Below are positions 37,216 to 49,964 of a stretch of 64,000 bases of DNA, one piece after another. A program made the translations under genes and the position numbers. The stretch's first letter is position 1, and each line of letters opens with the position of its first letter. Source of the stretch: Chondrosia reniformis (lineage: Eukaryota; Porifera; Demospongiae; Chondrillida; Chondrillidae); contig OX359191.1 in NCBI GenBank assembly GCA_947172415.1, forward strand, positions 6,386,001-6,450,000, written 5' to 3'. Below the pieces are notes generated by a model. It was not told where the DNA came from and searched no databases. It saw nothing but the letters and a program-made list of their open reading frames with translations.

Positions 37216-37470
37216 TTTTTCATATTAAATGACAAACATGCATGGTGGATTGATAATATACGTTTGTTTATCAACCCTACCTCAGCTATTTTGATTTACC
37301 CAAACACAGAAGTGGTATCGATGTGTATGCTTAATTTTCCGTATGTACGTACGTATATGCCAATTCTATATGGTTAGCCTTGTATGATCAATGTTTTGTT
37401 TGTTAGTCACTGTACTTTGCAAGTGCTGCCATCCCTGCTTCTAGCTTCATTTATATATAAACATCAAGAG
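37216..37470 (+). repeat. Diverged duplicated segment, copy 2
   Basis: Second copy of 34352-34610, in the same orientation. Neither copy shows coding potential. Confidence 0.6.
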
Positions 37471-37539
37471 TTATTGCATTGATCTTGGTGGAAGAATGCT
37501 ACATACATATATATACTTAAAATAATATACACCTACATA

Positions 37540-37740
37540 AAAACAAGTATTTCGAGTTTAAAAACTCGTGGGGCTGCCGCCCCCCGAATCAACTCGAACT
37601 ACTTGGCCGTATCGTTGGCATTTAATATATATATTCGTAATACTAACGATTGAAGACGCTTAAGTGTCCTGAACACTATAAATAGCGACAGAAAAGCTTC
37701 GTTAACTAAAGCTTCCTGAACGCCGCCATTTGCAAAACGA
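37540..37740 (+). repeat. Dispersed repeat family B, forward copy
   Basis: Partner of 30754-31008. The GGGGCTGCCGCC stretch near its start recurs as GGGGCTGCCGCAGG near 37953, and as GGCAGCCCC near 38830 in reverse, so pieces of this family are scattered here. Confidence 0.55.
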
Positions 37741-38169
37741 TGTATTGATGTATAAATTAAGTATTATAAAGTATTATAATAGTTGCGTATATATGAACCT
37801 GTATTAAATATATATCGACGTATAAATAAAGTGTTATAACAGTTGCGTATGAACCCGTATTATATATATAGATATATAGATATATATATCTATATATATA
37901 TCTTTCCGTAACATGAAGCCGTACAACGTAATCGGCAAATGAAAACAATATAAGGGGCTGCCGCAGGCAGCAGATTACTGATTGCAACATCCGTCCCAAA
38001 AAGTACTGTATATACGCACATATGTAGGACTAAAAATGTCTATTGATATACATACATAGAATACCAAAGTATTTCCCACTAATATACATACATATGTAAC
38101 ACTATAATTATTATTACTCAATGCAATCTAAGATGACTACACTAGTTAAGTTAATCAAAAGAAAATATA

Positions 38170-38170
38170 C

Positions 38171-38210
<40 letters not shown>

Positions 38211-38212
38211 TA
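38170..38212. repeat. (TAA)n microsatellite
   Basis: About 14 uninterrupted AAT/TAA triplets directly before the orphan sulfatase-like exon. Confidence 0.95.
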
Positions 38213-38219
38213 CTATAAG

Positions 38220-38309
38220 TGTGGGAAAGGTACCACTTATGAGGGCGGAGTTAGAGTGCCAGGAATAGCATGGTGGCCTGGGAGAATAAAGCCTGGAAAA
38301 ACGGCAGAG
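38220..38309 (+). pseudogene. Orphan arylsulfatase-like exon
   Basis: A 90-bp open block lies between an AG acceptor (38218-38219) and a GT donor (38310). It encodes [20 protein letters not shown] followed by [10 protein letters not shown]. This matches the segment of arylsulfatases after the active-site half, usually read as KGxxxEGGxRVPxIxxWPGxIxPG. No neighbouring exon with the CxPSRA catalytic motif or the metal-binding residues was found on either side. It is probably a leftover or misplaced exon; a gene with very long introns cannot be excluded. Confidence 0.6.
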
Positions 38310-39015
38310 GTACTGCAGATGTGCTATGTCAATATCAACTGCCATTTTGTAATCCTTATCTCGTTATGTTATGCTTGTGATGTATTTTTGTGTGAGAATC
38401 TTTTCATGGAAGCCCCAAATCTGCAAATTGATCATATAGAAAATTTACATTTTCATTATGGAAATTGTGGAGTATTGTACTGTAGCTCCCCTTGTGTGGT
38501 AAGAATAATTTTACAAATGTCAGACTATCCATGAAATTTATGAAATTGTTCTTTCACAAGTATTTCCATTAAAGCTTGCACTGTATATCGAACTAAGGAA
38601 TATATACATCTTGATACATACGTACCAGTGCATAGATTTATACACATGTCTAGCATGTAGGAAATGGTGTTGCACAATATTGCACAATGTTGCACAATGC
38701 ATATATCAAGGGTGCTTAGCAAATGATCTAACTATATACTCACCTGAATCCATGGGACTTTCCCTGTAACCCATCCCTACAGGCCTCAATAGCGGTAGTC
38801 ATATCTAATGTTCTAATTGGCTTTAATGCGGCAGCCCCTAATAATTGGCATACTGAAAGTACAATTAGGGAAAGCTGGTCATGGTATATACATATATAAC
38901 AGATACCCTACACAAACAACATTTAGAAAAATTTCATTAAGGAATGATATAAAATAAGTACTTGGCATCAATATATATTTCAAACTGTTCTGATATATTT
39001 GAGAATAATTTCAGG

Positions 39016-41289
39016 ATGGTTAGGAGTAGGCTTGAAATAGCAGTTAGCCTTCTGGTTGTTTTGTGGAATATTCATTTTTCTGTGGGATTCAGTTTTGAGG
39101 AATTGCAGCGCAGTTTAAAGTGTCCAGACCCTGATGTAGATTTTAGTACTTGTGAGCTAACTTTGACTGTCTCTCACATGCTTACTCTGACTGCTTATAA
39201 TATCACTATGGATACCGTTTCAGGTTACCCTATGTTTGTAAATGATACAGGAGATCTTGAATTTATGTATGATCCACCAGGTGACATTACTTTGATTCCG
39301 CCAATAGTTGCAGATGGTTTTACTCACAGAAATCTAATTGTAGTCAACAACCAACTTCCAGGACCCACAATAATCGGATACAACAACCAGAAAGTGAGAA
39401 TTAGGGTTATCAACAACTTAATGACAGATGCCATCTCTCTTCACTGGCATGGTCAACATGTCAATGGAAGCGCTTACTCAGATGGTGTTCCTTATGTTAC
39501 ACAGTGTCCCATACAACCAGGCAATGAGTTTGTGTATGAGTTCAACTTCTTTCCAGCTGGAACATATTGGTATCATTCTCATCTTGGAGATCAGAGAAGT
39601 AATGGTTTGTATGGTGGCATGGTTGTATTACCTTGGCCAAAAAGCACTTCAAAAGAATATGAAGACCTCCCAGATCTTCATACTTTGATGTTTTTTGAAT
39701 GGTTTCCTTTAAACTCTGAAATTTGGATAGTTGAAAATGATGTTAATGGGGTTGGTTGGCCTGACCCAGTGAACGCTTCAAAACAGTACAGCTCTATTAA
39801 AATAGCGGATGGTACAACTTCTTCAACAGTTCCCTTTTACGCAGGCCTCATTGGTGGTGCTGGTTGGCTCTACACTCCAGACAGCACCATGTGTGCGAGG
39901 AGGGTTAATGTAAAACTTCCTTTCTACAATATTGAACAAGGCAAGCGATATCGCTTTAGACTAGTTGGGTCACAAGTGACTTATGCCTACAGGTTTTCAA
40001 TTCACCAACACAAGCTCCAATTAGCAGCAACTGATGGAATAGATGCTGGGACACCAAACGATACCCTTGTAGATTACATCATTGTAAATGTTGCTGAACG
40101 TTATGATTTCATCTTAGATGGGAATCAAACAATTGATAACTATCTCATTGTTGTAGAAACCCTTGAAGATCCGGATATAATAAAACAAAGGGACTATTGC
40201 ATCAAGGCTCATCGGGGGTATGCTGTACTACATTACAGTGGAGCAAGTGAACAACTTCCTGCTAATTTTGATGATTCTTACAACCCAAACACACGTTGCA
40301 CAGAAACTACTTGTTATGCTGTGAATTGCCCTTTTAAGGACTATTCAAGTTCATACAATATTAGTTGTATTAATGTTGATGAACTACAGCTTATAGTCAA
40401 AGAAAGTGTACCAAATGATGGACTGAATAATGATGTCTTTTTAAACTTTGGATTCAATAATCTAGGGGCTACCATAAATAGTCGCAAATTTATACTTCCA
40501 GAAAGTCCTATCTTGTCACAAGAAGACGCAACACCACCAAGTAAATTTTGTCATTACTCGCAAGATCCTGATTCCCCTGACTTTGGAAAACAATGCATTC
40601 ATGTCTATACAACTACTACTGATACTGTTGAACTGGTATACACCAATATTCTGGGTGCAATGGTAGCCCACCCCATTCATCTCCATGGTCACCATTTTCG
40701 TGTATTAAAAATTGGCTACCCCTCTTATTTTGAAAATGGAACTGTTGATATGCCTACCAAAGATATAACATGTGGCAGTAAAACAAATTACAACTGTAAT
40801 GCAAATGTTTCTTGGACAAATGATACACCACCTCCAACATCCTTGGAGGACACCCTTCCTCAAAAGGATACAATCACAGTACCATTTGGTGGCTACGTCA
40901 TTATTCGTTTTCCACGTGACAATTGGGGTTGGTGGATAATGCACTGTCACATTGAACCACATCTACTGGACGGAATGGCTATGCTTATCAATGAAACGTC
41001 TGCTCCACCTAATCAACCAGTTCCACCAGAATTTCCACAATGTGGAAATTATGAAGCTACTTCTTCTCTAATTGATCCTTCTGTAGGTCAAATTGATGCA
41101 GTAGATCAGGAGGCAAACTCTTTCAGAATTGCAGCTATTCTTCTTGGAGTAATATGTGGCATTCTGTTACTAACACTTATAATCTTTGTTGCAATCCTAA
41201 TATTTTGGATCAGTAGCAAGAAAGATAAATGCTGCAAAAGATCAAAGCCTGCGGCTGAGGGTGGAGATGTAGAACTAAGCAATATGTAA
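39016..41289 (+). CDS. Membrane-anchored laccase-like multicopper oxidase
   Basis: The frame is uninterrupted for 757 residues. An upstream in-frame ATG at 38962 exists, but the ATG at 39016 follows a good acceptor (TTTCAG at 39009-39014) and opens a typical signal peptide (MVRSRLEIAVSLLVVLWNIH), so it is preferred. All four copper motifs are present: HWHG near residue 143, WYHSH near 185, HPIHLHGHHF near 552, and HCHIEPHLLDGM near 643 with Met as the predicted axial ligand of the type 1 copper. A hydrophobic helix at about 704-732 is followed by a basic 25-residue tail (KKDKCCKR), which indicates a type I ectoenzyme. The family oxidises phenols or metals such as Fe(II) while reducing oxygen to water; the substrate cannot be told. 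It is unusual here for an intronless coding region among intron-rich neighbours. AATAAA at 41486-41491 is a likely poly(A) signal. Confidence 0.92.
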   Translation: MVRSRLEIAVSLLVVLWNIHFSVGFSFEELQRSLKCPDPDVDFSTCELTLTVSHMLTLTAYNITMDTVSGYPMFVNDTGDLEFMYDPPGDITLIPPIVADGFTHRNLIVVNNQLPGPTIIGYNNQKVRIRVINNLMTDAISLHWHGQHVNGSAYSDGVPYVTQCPIQPGNEFVYEFNFFPAGTYWYHSHLGDQRSNGLYGGMVVLPWPKSTSKEYEDLPDLHTLMFFEWFPLNSEIWIVENDVNGVGWPDPVNASKQYSSIKIADGTTSSTVPFYAGLIGGAGWLYTPDSTMCARRVNVKLPFYNIEQGKRYRFRLVGSQVTYAYRFSIHQHKLQLAATDGIDAGTPNDTLVDYIIVNVAERYDFILDGNQTIDNYLIVVETLEDPDIIKQRDYCIKAHRGYAVLHYSGASEQLPANFDDSYNPNTRCTETTCYAVNCPFKDYSSSYNISCINVDELQLIVKESVPNDGLNNDVFLNFGFNNLGATINSRKFILPESPILSQEDATPPSKFCHYSQDPDSPDFGKQCIHVYTTTTDTVELVYTNILGAMVAHPIHLHGHHFRVLKIGYPSYFENGTVDMPTKDITCGSKTNYNCNANVSWTNDTPPPTSLEDTLPQKDTITVPFGGYVIIRFPRDNWGWWIMHCHIEPHLLDGMAMLINETSAPPNQPVPPEFPQCGNYEATSSLIDPSVGQIDAVDQEANSFRIAAILLGVICGILLLTLIIFVAILIFWISSKKDKCCKRSKPAAEGGDVELSNM

Positions 41290-41485
41290 TATCCACTGCC
41301 ATAGCCCTTTGGGGCTATGTATAGGAAGCTGCAATAGGGAAGCATTCACACATATATATCAGCCAAATTTAACAATTACAACTAAACTATTTGATAACAT
41401 TATACTTTAGTAGTGTTTACTTATTTGTAGATTTCATGGAATATATATACATGAGCTTAGTAGTTTTGAATGCTTACTATTGTAT

Positions 41486-41491
41486 AATAAA
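41486..41491 (+). terminator. Likely poly(A) signal of the multicopper oxidase
   Basis: AATAAA lies about 200 bp after the stop codon and is followed by an A-rich stretch. Confidence 0.55.
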
Positions 41492-42626
41492 AATATTGAA
41501 AAAAAAACATTTGTTCATTTTCTATAGCTATCAACTTGCTTGTTATCCTTATGTGCATTCATTACTTAAATGACATTCATTCCAAGCCTGTTTTCGTATA
41601 GGCCTATATCAGAGAGTACAGTACGGTATCTATATAAGTAGGGATAGCTGAAAAAACATGGCCATTCTTTTCAATGTATTATAATTAACACCTCATAAAT
41701 CAACACAGTACAGACTCAAATGGCAAAGGGCAGATTTGGCAGAATATTTGTGGAACTAGTACACATATATTTCAAGTATGCAATTCAATTTGTTCAGTAC
41801 AGATTCATGATCATGTAAGGGATTAATGAATATAGACACTGAAAGCATTATACCGACCAACCTAGAAATCAGAGCATATAAAAATGAAGCTAGTATATAG
41901 GAATGGCAGTGCACGCAATAGTGTCTAAAAATCAGTGAAGCAAGCAGTGATCATGTCGTAAGGCTAACCATACAGATTTGGCATGGCTTAATACATAATA
42001 TTATTATTACTATTATTATTTATATATTTAAGTGCACCATGTGCAAAATACACACTAGGGCTAGCTATATGCGCATGCCCCATGCAGCATGCGCACTAAC
42101 CAAAAAGTGTGAAAATGAAAATAAAACCTTGTTGAATAGATTGTATTTCTCATGTAATACATAATAAGTTCATTGAAATCTTTCTCCCACATCTTCTTCA
42201 GGCACCTTCCAACTGTCCTATTCTTTATAGCTGCATCTAGATTAATGACCACTTTTTCTTTATTCCGATCACTTTCTCTATACATATATATAACCCCCGG
42301 TTAAGTTACTTTTCAATATGCCACTTCTGTACATGTGTTTTTAGCCTTATCACATGATCACCATCTTGTTTTGTTACTTTTTCCAGTCATGGTTACAAGC
42401 ACTGCATGCCCACCCTACTTCTTTTTTACTTTATATATATTTTTTTATTTGTTAAATATTTTAGAAACATTTATTGACGAATATCTTGATGAAATGATGA
42501 AAAGTGCAGGCCAGTTAAAATGAGAAGATCAGATAATTACAATTAGAAGAAGCTGGAGTGCAGTTCTTATCCGTATATCAATTTTGCTGATGCATGATAC
42601 TACTGTAACAATCTATATATATATAT

Positions 42627-43353
42627 ATGGTGGGCTCATCTGTCACCAATATTAGCCAGACACTATCATCAACTCTGAGGAACTGTAGCCAGTGGATGTC
42701 TAAGAACCCACTTCAACTTAATTTACAAAAAACCAAATATATGCTTCTCCATTCAGTCACTATCAATGAACATCTTTCATGGGACAACCACATTGCTTCC
42801 ATTACTGCCAAGGTATCCAGGAACATAAATATACTCAGGTGGATGTCTTGGTGTCTTCCGAGGCATGCCATGCTGTTGTTCTAATAATTGCTACATTCCC
42901 CCCCCCTGTTTGATAATTGTGATGTCATGTGGAATTGTTGTACTGATGTGCAGGCTAGCAAGCTGGAAAGACTCCAGAATTATGCTAGACATATAATTCT
43001 GAAGTAGAGAAAGCCCACTGCTGCCATTGGATCAGGGAACAGCTTGGCTGGCCTACACTAAAAGCACGAAGGAAGGTACATCTGGCAACAACAGTCTTCC
43101 AATGCCTTAACCACTAGCTTTGATCCTGGGTACCTAGTACCACTTCTGACTCCTTCCTCATCCAGTAGTGCACCAGCATGACACTCGTGCCTCAGCAAGT
43201 GGCACCCTTCACCTACCTCGACCATCAACAAACTTTGGTAAAAAGGCTTTTGTATTTCAAGGAACTCAGCCATGGAACTCCCTACCTGAAGGGCTGAAGC
43301 AAATGAAATCTTCATTTACCTCCGGTGTATGCTCTCACTTCTATTCTGTTTAA
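42627..43353 (+). mobile_element. LINE 3' fragment (CR1/Jockey-like reverse transcriptase)
   Basis: The first frame (42627-42884) reads SQWMSKNPLQLNLQKTKYML, then LSWDNHIASITAKVSRNINI, the standard C-terminal part of LINE reverse transcriptases. It continues after frame breaks with a KLERLQNYARHIIL block and ends at 43168-43353 with GKKAFVFQGTQPWNSLPEGL. The 5' part, including the YADD motif and endonuclease, is missing, and several stops and frame changes interrupt the rest. It is an old 5'-truncated insertion. Confidence 0.8.
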
Positions 43354-44112
43354 TATCTCTATAAGCAATCTTTTACGACAATTTTAAAACTTATAACTTA
43401 ATTTAATTAGTGTATTCCTTTTTGTACTTGCTTTCACTGGGTGCCTTAATAGGTAGTAGCCCATTTTGGCTAGTGGCCATCCCCAGTTTAAATAAGATAC
43501 CCATACCCATAAATTCCAAAAGAGCCAGCTTGTATATATAAGGGTCTCAGTTAATATACGTTAATGCACCTTAAGAGGAAGCTACGTAAGACCTTCAGGT
43601 TTCATTACATTCACACACACACACACACATGCATGCATGGCTAGATCATTTTGTGACTTGCACACAAGGAAAGGATATACAGTTGTAGTTGTAAATGTAC
43701 TTTATATACTAGAATTATAGTATTGTGATAAATCTAAAACTCTTTGTACATATGTATATATATACTTATGTACATGAACATACTTGAGAATTTGGGCACT
43801 ATATAAGTACATTAGCTTTTACTGCATTATTCAATGATGGGCATGTAGCAAAAACCTACATATTCAACTCCAAGCAGTATATATTTGCCCTTTACATACA
43901 GGTTTTTTAATTTAAAAATCATCAAAATGGACTATAATTATTATCCATGGTTTCAAAGGACATAGAGGTACCCAATTAAGATTAGTAAATTTTAACAATC
44001 GCTCTAAACTTTATATTACTCATCGATTTAGGCAAAAAAAGTTTCATGTCGGAGTTCAATGATGATGACATCTCTTATAATTGGTTCTTATTATGTCTAG
44101 CATAAATGGTCC

Positions 44113-44551
44113 AATGGATATTACCCCTGCCCACTCATGTCTCCTGAGGAGCACAATGAGCAAATGGGCGGAACCGAAGTTCACTTGATGGGAACCAGAG
44201 TCTCCCCATAGCCACTCAAAAAGATGGTCGAGCCATAGACAGCTGTTTCGTCCTTATTAGGATGGCATATAATGGAAGTTTGAGTGGCTAGTCTGCTAAT
44301 AAGTACTTCCAAAAGCCAAAAAGCTTGTGGTTTCCTTATCAGCAGATAAAGGGTGTAACCAAAAGTGTGGCTGACCACTCCATTGTATGCCATATTGATG
44401 AGTCCTAATAAGGATGAAACAGCTGTTTATGGCTTGACTATCTTTTTGAGTGGCTAGGGGGAGAGATTGGTTCCCATCAAACAAACTTCGGTTCCGCCCA
44501 TTTGCTCATTGTGCTCCTCAGGGGACATGAGTGGGCAGGGGTAATATCCAG
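44113..44551. mobile_element. Foldback element with arms of about 150 bp
   Basis: From TGGATATTACCCCTGCCCACT at the left, about 150 bp is repeated inverted at the right, ending AGTGGGCAGGGGTAATATCCA. Both arms include GCGGAACCGAAGTT and CAGCTGTTT. GAGTTCAATGATGATGA occurs outside both ends (44054 and 44552), close to but not directly flanking the left end. Diverged relatives lie at 34730-34800, 35950-36190 and 10330-10562. Confidence 0.75.
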
Positions 44552-45559
44552 AGTTCAATGATGATGATATCGATGCTTTAAGATCGTCATTAGATCTTAA
44601 AGTTCCTCTATTTTTTTCCATAATAAGAGATGATTGGTAATGATAACCCCAGCTTGCTGCTCATACATTTTACATACTACATCTACTTAAGAGTAGGGGC
44701 TTATATATAGGAAACTAAACCTAACAATAGTTTTCTCTTTCTCCTTCTCCTTCTCTTCTCTTCTTCTCCACTGAGCTGTTTTTGGGAATTCCACTCTACC
44801 TGGGAAACTTTGCTTAATCTTTTGTGAGTCCTTGTAATTCTCTCTTTTTGCCACTCTCATCACTTGTGTCTTCCAATTTACTGTTAGGTCCCATCAGATC
44901 AGTCCCTTAAGCATTACCTCCAATTGTGTTACGTACATTGTCTCTTTCTTTTCTACCACCATTACCATGTCAATCATCAGTGATCATCTGTTTGTTTCAT
45001 TTCGTTGACACACTCTCTCATTGCTTCCTTCAACACACTGTCAATAAATATATTAACCAGTCATAGTGACAGTGCATATCTTTGCATTACTCCTTTAAAG
45101 AACTGGGATTCCATTCCCTAGGCCATAATTCTTGGACTTCCCCTTCATACACAGTGCCTTGACTGATCTGAGCAGATAAATTATTGTTCAAGTCAAGAAA
45201 ATAAAGAAAATGATCTTAAATTTAGCAAGACTACAGAATACATGCTTAATGTATGTGTGCTTGGCCAAGCAATTATACATGCAGATATATGTCACATGTA
45301 CATATTACACAATCAAATATTAATACATTTTAACTGTTGAAATAGAGAGATCATACTTACAGGTAGGTAAAATTATAGCCATGGTCCTTTTGACTTCAAT
45401 AGCTATACAATTTCTTACCTAGCCTGTGGCAGGTCGGGCTACCTTACTGGCAGTTATGCAAACCAACCATGCAACAACTACATAGTCAAGTTTAGCTATT
45501 AAGTAGAAAAGTGCATCTAGACCTTTAATATTAATTTGTGGTGGAATAATTAGGAAGTG

Positions 45560-46138
45560 GATGTGATGTCACATAACAATGGCGGACATCAAATTTTAAC
45601 AAATGGACAAAGTGGTGGTTAATCTACCTTCAGCGTTGACACGAATACTTAGCCAATTAGCATAGACTAATGTTTCTTAGATTATACTTCGTTTTACACC
45701 ATAGACTATATAGTCTATGGATTAACGTACGGGGATTTCAAACGTCACTAATCACGTGACTATTATGGGATACCTACATTGACGACGTGTCACAGAAATA
45801 ATTAGAGAAGCCTTGTTGACCGACATTTCGAGCCAGTTTATTGAACGAGTTTTTACTGAGTTTTCCTTGAGAAATTAGTGAGTTAATATCACCTGTTTAA
45901 ATGGTAACCTTTCTTAGGTACATATACACATTATCTGACTCATTTAACTTTTTTACGACTTAATATTTAGCCGTGACCGAATTGTTAGGTTTTGGTTTAC
46001 GAATGCCTTCTATTTTCCCTTAGGTACCAGTAGTCCGCCCAGCCCTTACCTCAAACCACTCTCTGCCTCTCGAGTATGGGCTATAGCTGAAGTCTTTATT
46101 ATTCGTTTGTTTTGTTTCGTGTCAGAGGGTATAGAAAC
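45560..46138 (+). promoter_or_regulatory. Probable promoter and 5' UTR of the LGR gene
   Basis: Contains TGATGTCAC (45564-45572) and ACGTCAC (45742-45748), both CRE-like; CACGTGAC (45753-45760), a bHLH-zip type E-box; and AATGGCGGAC (45578-45587), YY1-like. No TATA box is obvious. Acceptor-like TTTCGTGTCAG ends at 46125, 13 bases before the ATG, hinting at a 5' UTR intron. Binding is not shown. Confidence 0.4.
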
Positions 46139-49100
46139 ATGATATTTTTCTCGTCTCTTTTAACTGTTTTTGTTGTGGCGGTTACCGTACGCCAGTCGCA
46201 CGGCAACACCAAGGACTGTTCTTACAATGAGTTGGCAAGCATTGGATGTTCGTGCGACCAGAAACCCACAATATTCAGAGTGTCCTGCCCAGGGGGAGCC
46301 AGAATCAACGGATTTCTAGAGTTACCGCCACCAGTAAAATATCTCAAGAAAGAAATGTATGTTTTACTCGAGCTCATATTTTTATTGAGATATTTCATGT
46401 TGAAATAGAATATTGGCTGTTTATAGCCTTCAACAATCTGTGCGTGTCTCGACTGCTTTATACAAAGTAAACAGTTAACCATAGATATACGACTGTGGTT
46501 AAACTTAGAGTGCAATGACTGGCAAGGATTGTTTAATGTGTTACTTTTCTGCTGGGTCTATTTTACAGTGTGGTTGTGTACTTAAGTATTCTATAATTCT
46601 CTAATCAACTAAAGCTATGTATGATGTATGACCATTTGTATAGTCCTATTCACCCAGAATATTCATATTAGTAGTGGTACTAGATTTATGATTTATAGTA
46701 CACTGTGCATCTGGCTTATGAAGGTGTTAGCGTGAATATCTTAAATGTACTTGAGGAGTCTATATATATAGTCATTTCTCATCTATGCTGCAGGGGATAT
46801 TCTTAGTCTAACTTATATATAGGTGTAGTCTGTTTGTATAGTTAGTTGTATGTTATGCAGTATGGCTGTCTAGGGTATGTATAGTTTTCATTCTATGTAT
46901 GTCCTATCTTATTTGATAAGGTCTTGGAATGACACTATTTCAATTGACAGTCAGTGTTTGGTAATTTCATTAGGAGTGACATTTGTTCCCTCTCTTATCA
47001 TGCTATTCTAATGTAATTAAACAGCCTCTATACACAGTTGGTATTTAATGTCAAGGTGTCATGGCCCTGCCCTCCTGAAGGGACCTGGTTAAATTGTGTT
47101 CCTTATAATTTGCTGTCTTAACAAACACTATGAACCATTGTATCCATTTACCCAATTCATGTTATTGATGACCTGTTGTTGTGCCAAGGATGTGCATGTT
47201 TCAATTGTACTCTTAATTAAAAATCACTTGACATGATTAGCCCTAAGTGCATTTGGTTTAGCCTTGTGACTCACTCTTCTCTCTGTTTTCAATGTATCCC
47301 AGAAGTGAAATCTTTGTAGAGGTGCCTCTTTTTAATACAGTAACCTCTTTTAGTACACATTTAGCTGAATAGTGTATTTAGAGTGATGCTTGTATTTAGA
47401 TGCATCCATAGTTTTCTACATATATGCAGTTGTGATAATCTCTTTAAGTAGCACCAAGTGTTTGGTAATGTGAAATGATTATTTTTGTTAAATGGTAATT
47501 GGTTATTATTAATAGATCAAATGTGTTTATTGATTGGAAGGAGTTATTATCTTGACACCAAATCACTTTCTTTCCATGGTGGTAGAAGACTTAGGGTGCT
47601 CAATGTGTCCATTACACCTGTGCTTCTTATAAGTCTACCTGTTAAGATCCTCTCTTCTACTTGTTCAATCTGGGATGCCACTGGTATTCAATTATGTTGC
47701 TCTCTGTAGTGAAAGCTATACATATTCTATCAAAGGCACTCTTAAACATTGTATTAGTTTACTGAAACCTATTAGGGCAAATGAGAGGTATACATTACAT
47801 AAAGTGGCCAATCTAATTAGCTGGTCTGTTTAATTTAGGGGATGAATGGGCTTTTAGTGTGTCTATATTAGCACATTTTAATCATTTCTTAATACAGGAC
47901 GGGCTAATCATTAATATGCTAATATATACACTTCAAATTGTCCAGACCATTCTTGTCTGGTGTTCCATTCCTTACCCAAGCAAGTATATTCCATCTTATT
48001 GCAAATTTGTTTTCACATTAGTCATTCAACAAGTGACTTGCAAACCTCAGGTAGACATTTCTTTCAATTGGTTGATCGATGAAGCTATTCACCCTATTTT
48101 GTGCATTATGCAACATTTACCACACACATACACACTGTGACAGACTCTAAATTAGTTTGCTCATATAAGCAGTATAGGTGACATTTCTATAGATACGTAG
48201 TGTATATACATATATATTGTGGAATGTGTTCTGTGGTTAGGACCTTTTGTGTTGGAATGTGAATCTCATTCAATGCAAACTTTGAAGTTTACATATGCGC
48301 CTGTACTCTGCCAGCAAGACTCCTCTGCTCTGGTTGGATAGTAAGTGAAGTTGAATTACTAAATAGTGTGTGGGTGGTTTATTTGATTGTCTGATGTAAT
48401 ATAATACTTTGTTATCCTTATACATTTTAAACTGTCTTTGACCTACACTTAGTCTAGGAAATACTTGTTATCATTCATCTTCTTTTGTCAGAGGAAGATG
48501 TGACGTAGTCATGTACTTACAGCAGTCTATATAGTCTGGTACCGAATAGTCTTGAAGGAAATCTGCAAATGAAATCTATAGAGTTTCTAACCAAATGTAA
48601 TATGTGCTCCCTAAATTGGCTTTGGTGACCCAACTATTGTGCACAGCAGTATTGTAATGCCATGTGAATATAGTACTATGTAAGTACGTATATATAGGGG
48701 TGTAGCATGGTTGTTGTTGATATGTAGTCAAAAAATTGTAAAATATAAATTTGAAAGTTTTTTCTTAAAAGTTTAAAAGCACTATCAGACTAGTAAGTAA
48801 ATGGGTAAAAATATCTGTTTTTTAAAAAAATGTTCCTTTTCACTACGTACATTGTTGGTCCGGCGGCTGCTGGTCTACCAGACCTTGTCCTACACCTATG
48901 ATATACATGGATTTTTGTTTCAATTACAGGTTATTGCATTGTATGCATGCAAAACATTGTGTATGTACTTATATGTGTGTACATGTTTCCCAATGCGAGT
49001 ACAAATTACATACTGTTATTGAAGCTTAATTTCTAGGAGTTCCAGTTAATTAGTTCACCTAACAATACCATAATACAATCATTTTGCAAGCATTGACACC

Positions 49101-49933
49101 CCTGAATGTTACTTATTAATTACCACAGGTGCAAGCAGAATAGCAGGTGTTAGTGTGCTTGAAATTGCTTACTCCTAAGCGCTGCTGAAAGCTGGCTGTT
49201 GAGTTTAGTAACCAGCAATTTGTAATTGCTGTGTATCATTTGTATGAGAATGGCCTTAAATCAGTAGAAGTTAGTAGATGATTTCCTCTCACTTTAAAAC
49301 TAATTTTGTAAAAAAAAACAATTGGCAGCAGTTAGAAACTTTACTAATAAAATGTACTCTAGCATGGGAAGTAAAAATAGACATTACCTTCAATTACAGT
49401 TCAATTAAATTTCAATAAAAAAGTAGTTTTATTTTTTCAATCATTCTCATACGTAGTTTAGTTTCACTTTGAAAGAGAGAGAGTGGTTATACGTACGTAC
49501 GTATGTGCTTGAGCCTTGTAGGCTGTGTCTAAACAACAACCAGTTATTATTATTGAAACTATGCCTATTGATTGAATACATCATTCCTCCTTTGTGTATT
49601 CATGCTTTATGTCCCAAAACCAGTTTAACAAATTATGATATGTAATTTACCATCCACAGATTGTAGTGTAATTAGGAGGCAAATGCTTATATGCACTAAA
49701 TGAATTGCAATTGTTTATTATTCACATAAGATCTTATCCAGGACTATTTATTATCATAAGTATTAAATTTATGTGTGTGTGTGCCAGAGGGTGTATGTGT
49801 GTGTGTGCCAGAGGGTGTATGTGTGTGTGTGCCAGAGGGTGTGTGTGTGTGTGTGCCAGAGGGTGTATGGGTGTGTGTGTCAGAGGGTGTATGTGTGTGT
49901 GTATCAGAGGGTGTGTGTGTGTGTGTGTGTCAG

Positions 49934-49964
<31 letters not shown>

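Larger units (their letters stand above)
31656..38959. other. Repeat-rich intergenic region
   Basis: No complete gene was recognised. It holds the foldback element 32026-33136, a possible solo LTR 35024-35450, an inverted-repeat element 35875-36480, family B at 37540-37740, a sulfatase-like exon 38220-38309 and a (TAA)n tract at 38170-38212. Open stretches at about 33340-33704 and 33790-33950 (a charged segment around KVEDMEEDKLVKQVYGEE) look vaguely coding but no family was recognised. Confidence 0.6.
41290..46138. other. Intergenic region with repeats and LGR promoter
   Basis: Contains AGAGAGTAC-family copy 41606-41690, a LINE 3' fragment 42627-43353, a (CA)n run near 43613-43628, a foldback element 44113-44551, a family A remnant 44690-44830 and a probable promoter at 45560-46138. 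No host gene was recognised. Confidence 0.6.

Noticed and set aside
38962-39015. Upstream ATG of the multicopper oxidase
   Set aside because: Lies before a good splice acceptor and would bury the signal peptide 18 residues in; the ATG at 39016 is more likely.
46112-46138. Upstream extension of the LGR frame
   Set aside because: It is open only from a TTG; the ATG at 46139 starts directly at the signal peptide.
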